DNA from: an uncultured Chlorobiaceae bacterium
GTDB taxonomy: Bacteria; Bacteroidota; Chlorobiia; Chlorobiales; Chlorobiaceae
DNA length: 64,000 nucleotides
Direction: 5' to 3'
NCBI GenBank assembly: GCA_903822595.1
Contig: CAIJPS010000020.1
Coordinates: 19,271-83,270 of the forward strand
In this document: in pieces, positions 58,154-64,000 of the stretch
Position numbering within the stretch: position 1 is the stretch's first letter
How the letters are laid out: the number at the start of each line of letters is the position of its first letter
The notes under the pieces: model-generated
What the model saw: the letters and a program-made list of their open reading frames with translations, nothing else
What the model was told of the DNA's origin: nothing
Database searches by the model: none
Program-made: the position numbers and the translations under genes

Positions 58154-58706
58154 GAGGGTAAAGTTAAATTGGTTATTGAGCAATGTATTGTTCACTAACG
58201 TTTTACGCGTTTGCGATAGCATTTGCAAATGATACGAAGCGCGCAGAAGACAGAAGAATGAGATAAGCTGAATTGCACCGGCGCAAAGCAAGCGGCAAAG
58301 CTGAGCAGAAAAATCGTGCGCCGGTGCGATTGAGCGCCAAGCTTTCAGTATGAAGAGCCCTAAAAAGCCGGATTCGGGTAAGCAACTCCTCCCCACTGCC
58401 CACGTGAATACTGTTTTATTGTTTACTGAAAACAGGTAAATTACAGCTTTTTGTATTCCGGCATCATCCAACCCTATCCAAGGAGATTATCATGTCATTA
58501 GATCAGGCAAGATCGTTCATTGAATGTTGACATTTGTCGTACATTCGTGTTCGTCGGGCACATTTTTGCCAGTCGACCGTTGCCCTGCCAAGGTGGTTTG
58601 CGACCACTCCGGCAGTATCGCTTTGTGATGTTTGAGGTAATTGTATTTGAATTACATTTGCCTTAACCTATTTTTTATTAAGCGATTCATACAAGCCATA
58701 GTCCCC
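58154..58706. other. intergenic region with repeat unit B and a Nif11 relic
   Basis: 553 bases between precursor 2 and the radical SAM gene. Holds repeat unit B (58406-58441, second copy 60247-60282) and the Nif11 start fragment. No intact gene. Plus-strand transcription of the radical SAM gene probably starts in the last 150 bases. Confidence 0.6.
58492..58530 (+). pseudogene. N-terminal stub of a Nif11-type precursor leader
   Basis: MSLDQARSFIEC and stop, preceded by AAGGAG at ideal spacing. Nif11 leaders typically begin MSxEQAxxFIxK, so these 11 residues and the intact ribosome binding site read as the beginning of a lost Nif11 precursor gene. The continuation is not found downstream but a matching C-terminal piece lies inverted near 60.4 kb. 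Confidence 0.65.
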
Positions 58707-60161
58707 ATGAACTGGTCACGGTACAACACCCTTTTTCAGTCAAGGCGTTTCGGCAACTTTGTCTATAACGCTCTGTCGAACACGCTCTTTGAACTTGATG
58801 CTCCGCACTACGATGCTGTAGAGGCTATCCAGAAAGGTATGGGCGATTCCGGTTTATCCAACGACAGAGACTTTCTCGCACTGTTGCGGAAAAACAAGGT
58901 GCTTGTCGAAGAGGGTGAAGAAGAGCAGTTGCTGCTTTCACGGCAGTATCAGCGCCACGCGCTTTGCTTCGATACATCAAGGCTTGGCCTGACCATCTGC
59001 CCGACCCTGCAGTGCAACTTTCGCTGCACCTATTGCTTCGAGCACAGCCAGACAGTCTCCAGCGTGATGACCCCCGAGACTGTTGACAGGCTTATGCATT
59101 TCATCAAAAGTTACAATGATATCCAGCATCTCTCGATCGCCTGGTACGGCGGAGAACCCCTTCTCGCGTTTGATGTCATATGCAACATCACCGAAAAGGT
59201 CAAGGGCCTTGATCTCGATATCGAAGATTTCGGCATAGTCACCAACGGCTATCTGCTGGATGCCGAAAAGATCGTCCGGCTCAACGATCTCGAGATCAAG
59301 AGCATCCAGATAACCCTCGACGGCCCTGAGGAGGTTCACGACAATCGACGGGTTCTTGCCGGGGGTGGGCCAACATTTCAGCGCATTCTCGACAACATCG
59401 ATGCCCTGATGAACTCTGATTACGTAGGCATCTGCGCTATACGTGTCAATGTCGACAAAACCAACCAGGGAAAATTTATTGCCTTGCGGAGTACGCTACT
59501 TGAGCGCTACAAGGGCAAAAAACTCACGGTCTATGCCGGTCACGTCAACACCGGCTTCGGCCAGGCCTATGATCATGCATGCAGTCATAACCTCCAGGAA
59601 TGGACGGACTTCACCTTCGAACAGCACCGCTGTAATGGTAAGGCACCAACCGCCAACTTCTACCCGTCCGGCAACCTCGACAGCATTTGCGTGGCAACAT
59701 TCCATCAGGGTTTTGTTGTCGGTCCTGAGGGAGAGCTCTACCAGTGCTGGGAAGATGTGGGTAAACCCGAGATGGTCATCGGCAACATTCATGAAAATGA
59801 GCCAATTACCAACCCTGCACTGCAGGCACGATACTCCATCGGCACCGACGCGTATAACGATCCCGACTGTCGCGAGTGCAACGTCCTGCCCATCTGCGGC
59901 GGAGGGTGCGCCAACAAGCGGCTTCGGGCAAAGCAGTTCGGTGAAGTGGGGCTCGAGTTCTGCTCTTCCTACAGAGATAACCTCACGACATTCCTCGATG
60001 CCTACATCGATGTTTTCCGGAGTAAAGAGATCTGCGAGGCCGTGCTCAACCCGAAATCCGGGCGTGCAAACGAACAGGGATACCGCATTATCTCGCCAAA
60101 ACAGAAGAAACGAGGTCAGGACGCGAAACCAGGTATAACCGCCGTAGCTGAAACTGGTTGA
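58707..60161 (+). CDS. radical SAM/SPASM peptide maturase
   Basis: A 484-residue radical SAM enzyme. The cluster-binding motif is CNFRCTYC within LGLTICPTLQCNFRCTYC (about residue 100), AWYGGEPLL and IVTNGYLL follow the barrel, and a C-terminal SPASM segment carries auxiliary-cluster cysteines (CWEDVG, CRECNVLPICGGGC, FCSSY). Such enzymes install thioether, C-C or epimer changes on peptides. The ATG at 58707 starts MNWSRYNTLFQSRRFGNFVY, a typical recognition-type N-terminal part; an upstream hydrophobic extension is unlikely. It stands between Nif11 and NHLP remnants. Confidence 0.88.
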   Translation: MNWSRYNTLFQSRRFGNFVYNALSNTLFELDAPHYDAVEAIQKGMGDSGLSNDRDFLALLRKNKVLVEEGEEEQLLLSRQYQRHALCFDTSRLGLTICPTLQCNFRCTYCFEHSQTVSSVMTPETVDRLMHFIKSYNDIQHLSIAWYGGEPLLAFDVICNITEKVKGLDLDIEDFGIVTNGYLLDAEKIVRLNDLEIKSIQITLDGPEEVHDNRRVLAGGGPTFQRILDNIDALMNSDYVGICAIRVNVDKTNQGKFIALRSTLLERYKGKKLTVYAGHVNTGFGQAYDHACSHNLQEWTDFTFEQHRCNGKAPTANFYPSGNLDSICVATFHQGFVVGPEGELYQCWEDVGKPEMVIGNIHENEPITNPALQARYSIGTDAYNDPDCRECNVLPICGGGCANKRLRAKQFGEVGLEFCSSYRDNLTTFLDAYIDVFRSKEICEAVLNPKSGRANEQGYRIISPKQKKRGQDAKPGITAVAETG

Positions 60162-60644
60162 GTGAGGGAACGTGCACGCCGGCTTTATGAGCAGGTAACC
60201 TCTCTTGAGAGACTCCGCCTGTATGTCGTCTGATTGCATCGCCAGCTAATGCTGTTTTATTATTGGCTGAAAACAGGTAACTTAAAACTGTACAAAGAAG
60301 CTGACGGCCAGCTTCCAAGCAAGGAATTCCGCTATGACACTTCCGAGGAAGCTCCCCTGATGCCGAAGCGGTTTATGAGCACACAATGCCTCCCCCACCG
60401 CCGCATCAAACTCCTCATCGTTTAGCTCTCCTGCTACCTCTTTAATCTCCGCCTCGCTGCAGTCAATTTTGCAAAAAGCCAAAGTGTAGGCGAAACCATA
60501 GAGCCTCTCCTTTCTCCGTCTGACAGTTTGCGATAATAAATTTAAGGAGGTATGTTTTGGTTGAAGCAGTATAAGTTAGAGTTGCCGTAGTTTGCTGCAC
60601 CCATTTTAATTTTGCGGTAAAAGCAGTTATAAATGGAGGCTATT
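60162..60644. other. degenerate region with repeats A, B, C and a Nif11 leader relic
   Basis: Unit A (60166-60240) follows directly on the radical SAM stop codon, then B (60247-60282) and C (60356-60382, inside the relic). A good ribosome binding site at 60545-60550 (AAGGAGG) stands 1 base before a 12-codon frame, which is probably a remnant. Confidence 0.55.
60282..60529 (-). pseudogene. C-terminal part of a Nif11-type precursor leader
   Basis: On the minus strand the frame reads DCSEAEIKEVAGELNDEEFD and then AAVGEALCAH. EIKEVAGELNDEE-D is the typical end of Nif11 leaders, but the expected GG is GE here, and the frame runs on into HKPLRHQG, which is untranslated in the homologous position behind precursor 2. 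Upstream, KLSDGE in another frame at about 60515-60530 fits the residues expected after MSLDQARSFIE. The start and stop are both lost. Confidence 0.6.
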
Positions 60645-62600
60645 ATGATGAGAAATGTTTTGCTTTACTCCGTTGCAGTGGTGCTTTTATTATCGTTTAA
60701 AACCACATCGGCTCATGAGGCGATTACAACACCAATCCTGATATCGGCTCCAAATTTCAGAGACCTTGCCGGAATCTCGGCAAGCCATGGGGGAACCGGA
60801 CTGGTCAACCCGACCAGCAACGATGGAGTGATGCGAACCGGGGTTTTCTATCGATCCGACGCCCTGGGGAATCTTAATAACGCGGACTTCGTAACCATCT
60901 CCTCACTTCGAATCGGCGGGGACATCGATCTGCGGACACCCTCTGAAATAAACCAGAATCCCGATCGCGTGCCAGCCGGCGCCATTTATACCAACGTCAA
61001 CATCGCCGGTACGCAGAGTCTGTCAAACCCCTTCAGAGGTATTCCCTCCCAGGAAGTAGTGCTCAACACGTTCCAGATTGGTTACCGAGCGTTTGTCACC
61101 GATCCGACCGTCCGAGCGGGGTTTCGCACTGTCCTTAACACCCTGGCTCAAGACCCCGGTACTGATCTATTCCACTGCGCGTCCGGCAAGGATCGCACCG
61201 GATGGACGGCAGCCCTTCTGGAAAGTATCGCCGGCGCATCCCCTACGACCATCATGAATGACTATCTGGCCTCCAACACCTATCTGGCCGGGGTCATTAC
61301 TTCCCAGGCGCAGTCCATTTTGACGGTGGACCCGGGACTCTCCGGAACGTATTTCAACCAGTTGTTTGGGGTTGACCCAAGTTATCTCCAGGCCTCGCTC
61401 AACCAGGTGATCGCATCCTATGGTTCGATGGATGCCTATTTGACCCAAGGGTTAGGACTCACTCATGCAGATATTTACGTTTTGCGCGCCAAGATGGTCG
61501 TCTATAAGACCTTGCCCGGACAAAGCGGATTTACCGGCAATGCCGCTTCTGGTGCCACACTCCTGAACGCGTTACAGAACTCGCCACTGTCTGGCCACTA
61601 TACCGCCTACAATTACTATCTGCAGTCGGCCGTAGATGCGGGCACACTCGGAGGCATCCAGACGCAGGTTGGCGGCCAAGTTCATGCCGATGCCGCCTCA
61701 TATCTGTTGCGTCAGCCTCTGTTGATTGATCAGGATATCACGCCTTATACGAACGGCTGTGATCTTCGTGAAGGTCAGACCCGTGTCTGGCTGGCAGGAC
61801 TTGGGGGTAATTCGGCGTCCGATGGCCACAGCGGTATTGCCAGCAGTACCGAGAACAGCGCCGGTTCTGTCTTTGGAGCCACGTACCGCATGAACAACCA
61901 TGCCAGCGCCAATCTCGGCATCGGCTATAATTGGGGCTCGGTCGGAAGTGCCGATGCCACCGTCACTATCAACACTGTTCTGTCCACGATTGGCGGACGT
62001 TTCGGATTTTTGGCTCTTGAGGCGGGTCCTTTTATGGAAGCCCGTGCGGATGCCGGTTGGGTCGATTACCAAAGCAGGCGTGTCTTGGGCGCGGGCTTGG
62101 GAACCCAAACCGGCAACACCAACGGCGCTGTTTACAGCGGCAAAGTCAGTCTTGGAGACGTTATTCCCCTAACTCCATTTACTGTCATGCTACAAACAGG
62201 GGTTCGCCTTGCCGGTGTATCCCTCGGGAGTTTCAAAGAAAACGGCAGTGACCTTGCCCTTAATTTTCACGACATCAACAAAACGGTTACGAGCCTATTG
62301 GTCGACCTGAATGTCAGCCTTGATCGTAAACAACTGGAAGATTGGACCATAGCTCCCTCCGTAACTATAGGTTATGAGCGTGTGCTCAGCAATCCTCAAG
62401 CAGAAAGTATAGGGACGCTTTACGGTTTCGCTGTGACCCAAAATTCAGCTTATGGCAGCCACAACCTCATGAAAGCCGTTTTGGGCCTCTCGGCCCAGCA
62501 CGATGCAGTCAATGCAAAGGCTGGGTTTAATGCTTTAGTAGGTGACGGAGGAAAAAGCACCTGCCTCGGTGGACAACTGTTTATTGGTTACAGTTTTTAG
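60645..62600 (+). CDS. autotransporter with tyrosine-phosphatase-like passenger
   Basis: A 651-residue exported protein. A signal peptide (LLYSVAVVLLLSFKTTSAHEA) is followed by a tyrosine/serine phosphatase domain: NFRDLAGIS, GVFYRSDAL, IDLRTPSEI and the P-loop FHCASGKDRTGWTAALL with the catalytic cysteine (about residue 180). From about residue 375 the chain forms an autotransporter beta barrel (YRMNNHASANLGIGYNWGS) ending in LFIGYSF with the terminal phenylalanine needed for outer-membrane insertion. The ATG at 60645 has GGAGG 5 bases upstream, favouring it over the ATG at 60633. Codon use matches the G+C-rich cluster rather than the chromosome. Confidence 0.88.
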   Translation: MMRNVLLYSVAVVLLLSFKTTSAHEAITTPILISAPNFRDLAGISASHGGTGLVNPTSNDGVMRTGVFYRSDALGNLNNADFVTISSLRIGGDIDLRTPSEINQNPDRVPAGAIYTNVNIAGTQSLSNPFRGIPSQEVVLNTFQIGYRAFVTDPTVRAGFRTVLNTLAQDPGTDLFHCASGKDRTGWTAALLESIAGASPTTIMNDYLASNTYLAGVITSQAQSILTVDPGLSGTYFNQLFGVDPSYLQASLNQVIASYGSMDAYLTQGLGLTHADIYVLRAKMVVYKTLPGQSGFTGNAASGATLLNALQNSPLSGHYTAYNYYLQSAVDAGTLGGIQTQVGGQVHADAASYLLRQPLLIDQDITPYTNGCDLREGQTRVWLAGLGGNSASDGHSGIASSTENSAGSVFGATYRMNNHASANLGIGYNWGSVGSADATVTINTVLSTIGGRFGFLALEAGPFMEARADAGWVDYQSRRVLGAGLGTQTGNTNGAVYSGKVSLGDVIPLTPFTVMLQTGVRLAGVSLGSFKENGSDLALNFHDINKTVTSLLVDLNVSLDRKQLEDWTIAPSVTIGYERVLSNPQAESIGTLYGFAVTQNSAYGSHNLMKAVLGLSAQHDAVNAKAGFNALVGDGGKSTCLGGQLFIGYSF

Positions 62601-62624
62601 GATAAAACATGAGTGGGAAGAAGG

Positions 62625-62687
62625 CTGATTGAGCAGGTCTGCGGGATTGTTGGTCAAGCGCTGCTGTCCGGCTGCCATGCCCCAGGC
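62625..62687 (-). pseudogene. fragment of a third NHLP precursor
   Basis: The minus-strand frame contains AWGMAAGQQRLTNNPADLLN, which aligns with AWADEAYKQRLTDNPADVLK of precursor 2, including long identical DNA tracts (GTCTGCGGGATTGT, GGTCAAGCGCTGCT in plus orientation). Both ends of the leader and the core are missing. Confidence 0.75.
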
Positions 62688-62838
62688 AAAATGACGAGCT
62701 TGGGGCTGGTTGCGGGCGGATAAGTGCTGAAGTGCTTGTATTGTATCAGTGTGCAGCCGCCGAAGCTGAAGATACTGAGAGAAGAGAAAACCGTTGATGC
62801 AACAGGGAGGTCGACTCTCTGTTCCGGGGTGGCTTACA

Positions 62839-64000
62839 TCAGTCCGGCAGATGATAGCCTTTTTCGCGAAACAGGCGGAGCATGGCATCAACCACATCTG
62901 CATCGAATAAGCTGCCACGATGTGTCTCAATCTCACTAATGGCAGCGTCAATGCCCAAGGAGGCTCGGTAAGGTCTATTTGAGGCCATGGCTTCAAGTAC
63001 ATCGGCTACGGCAAGTAGGCGAGATTCAGGAAGTGTATTTTCTCCTTTCAGGCCCTGCGGGTAACCGCTGCCGTCCATACGCTCGTGGTGCTCCCGGATG
63101 ATTCGTGCAATCGGCAGAGGGAACTCGACATCTTTGAGGATTTCATAGCCTTGTTCAGCATGAGTCTTGACGAGCTCAAACTCGATTGCTGACAATGTGC
63201 ATGGTTTGGTAAGTATCTCGCCAGGTATACTCATTTTGCCTATGTCGTGCACTAACCCGACAAGCTGCATTGTTTGGCAGGTCTCTTCGCTCCAACCCAT
63301 TTCCCGTGCTATATCCATCGAGATCTGACCAACGCGACGCTCATGACCTGCGGTGTAGGGATCATGGGCTTCCACAACTTTTGCAACTGCCTGGAGAGTG
63401 CTTTTCATTGCACCTTCCAATTGTTTGACATAGTCCCTTATCTTTTGTTCTCCAGCTTTTTTCTCGGTAATGTCTTGAATGATTGAAAAAAAGAGCTTTT
63501 TTCCTCCGATCTCAATTGCATTGGTGAACACTTCAACATCACGAAGGGATCCATCTGCCATGCGGTGTTGTGATACAAACTGTTTTTTTCCGTTCAATCT
63601 GATTTGCTGCATACGATCGCCAAACTCTTCAGACGAGAGCGTTGTGATCTCCTGTACACACATCGTGCGGAGTTTTTCAATTGAGTACCCATAGAAATCA
63701 GCGGCAGATTGGTTGGCATCGGTAATGTTACCGGTATCCGAATCAACAACTAATTTTATGGCGGAATGCTCCTCAAACATCTTCCTGAAGCGCTCTTCAC
63801 TTTGCTTCAGTTCATTTTCTGCCAGCTTGCGATCGGTGATGTCATGAATAATTGAATAGAGAAAACTTTTACCTCCAATCTCAATGGTAATGCTGAAAAC
63901 TTCAACATCGCGAACCGAGTTGTCGGCTATGCGATGTTGGAAAAAAAAGTGGTTCTGCTCTCCTGTTCTGCTTTTTTCCATTGCCGATTTTATCTCTTCA
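62839..64000 (-). CDS. PAS/HD-GYP signalling protein (5' end outside the window)
   Basis: At least 387 residues of a cyclic-di-GMP phosphodiesterase-type protein; the frame is open to the window edge, so the N-terminus lies beyond it. Two PAS units end ITDRKLAENELK and IQDITEKKAGEQK and are alike. The HD-GYP domain follows: AHDPYTAGHERRVGQIS, LVHDIGKMSIPGEILTK with the HD pair, EHHERMDGSGYPQGLKG with GYP and LLAVADVLEAMASNRPYR. The class hydrolyses c-di-GMP, with PAS units as sensors. Gene end is 151 bases from the NHLP fragment. Confidence 0.9.
   Translation of the reverse strand, partial: EEIKSAMEKSRTGEQNHFFFQHRIADNSVRDVEVFSITIEIGGKSFLYSIIHDITDRKLAENELKQSEERFRKMFEEHSAIKLVVDSDTGNITDANQSAADFYGYSIEKLRTMCVQEITTLSSEEFGDRMQQIRLNGKKQFVSQHRMADGSLRDVEVFTNAIEIGGKKLFFSIIQDITEKKAGEQKIRDYVKQLEGAMKSTLQAVAKVVEAHDPYTAGHERRVGQISMDIAREMGWSEETCQTMQLVGLVHDIGKMSIPGEILTKPCTLSAIEFELVKTHAEQGYEILKDVEFPLPIARIIREHHERMDGSGYPQGLKGENTLPESRLLAVADVLEAMASNRPYRASLGIDAAISEIETHRGSLFDADVVDAMLRLFREKGYHLPD

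Noticed and set aside
58154..58471. In-frame upstream extension of precursor 2 by 106 codons
   Set aside because: The extension has no leader character, contains repeat unit B, and precursor 1 starts at the equivalent methionine.
60552..60590. 12-codon frame after AAGGAGG
   Set aside because: Spacing of one base between site and ATG is too short and the peptide has no leader features.

Overview
The window looks like chromosomal DNA of a green sulfur bacterium (Chlorobiaceae, Chlorobium/Pelodictyon type). The evidence is a sulfide:quinone-reductase-like flavoprotein, several S41 tail-specific proteases, a NYC1-like pigment-type SDR, Chlorobium-style housekeeping gene order and moderate G+C with AT-rich gaps. 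This is inference from gene content; no rRNA is present.

Layout. 0-15 kb is mostly housekeeping: argH, two near-identical S41 proteases bracketing tatA and a small methyltransferase, class II aldolase fba, an M20 amidohydrolase, a CBS/rpiB/ppk/5-formyl-THF cyclo-ligase run and pyrC. 15-26 kb holds an epimerase, a BMP-type lipoprotein, a NYC1-like SDR, an NlpC/P60 hydrolase, a hybrid histidine kinase, a DUF218 protein and an SQR-like gene with a 52-residue partner. It ends in a decayed stretch with an orphan HigA antitoxin and a broken rmuC. tRNA-Cys(GCA) follows. 26.9-32 kb is a minus-strand surface-sugar operon (flippase-like, glycosyltransferase-like, CMP-sugar synthetase, KdnB-like dehydrogenase, KdnA-like aminotransferase). 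32-43 kb has an acyl-CoA synthetase, a MutY-like glycosylase without visible cluster cysteines, rplS-trmD-rimM-rpsP, ffh, a heptose kinase, paired START proteins and a third S41 protease. A 780-bp AT-rich gap precedes ridA, a tenI/thiE/thiD operon, ugd, a coiled-coil lipoprotein, a lipase, pepA and a DHH phosphoesterase.

The exciting region is 52.2-62.7 kb. It is visibly richer in G+C than its surroundings and encodes a RiPP (TOMM) pathway. Two precursors have almost identical nitrile-hydratase-type leaders (NHLP) but different cores after a GG site. With them are a fused cyclodehydratase/YcaO, a leader-binding-like domain frameshifted away from a methyltransferase, a SagB-type dehydrogenase and a radical SAM/SPASM protein. 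Relics of further precursors are scattered nearby: the first 11 codons of a Nif11 leader, a Nif11 leader C-terminus in the opposite orientation beyond the radical SAM gene, and a third NHLP fragment near 62.65 kb. Short degenerate repeats recur around these units. No exporter or leader peptidase is visible in the window. An autotransporter with a tyrosine-phosphatase-like passenger and a PAS/HD-GYP protein, cut by the window edge, close the sequence.

Proposed working of the cluster: the leaders recruit the cyclodehydratase, Cys/Ser residues in the short cores become azolines, the SagB-type enzyme oxidises them to azoles, and the methyltransferase and radical SAM enzyme may add further changes.
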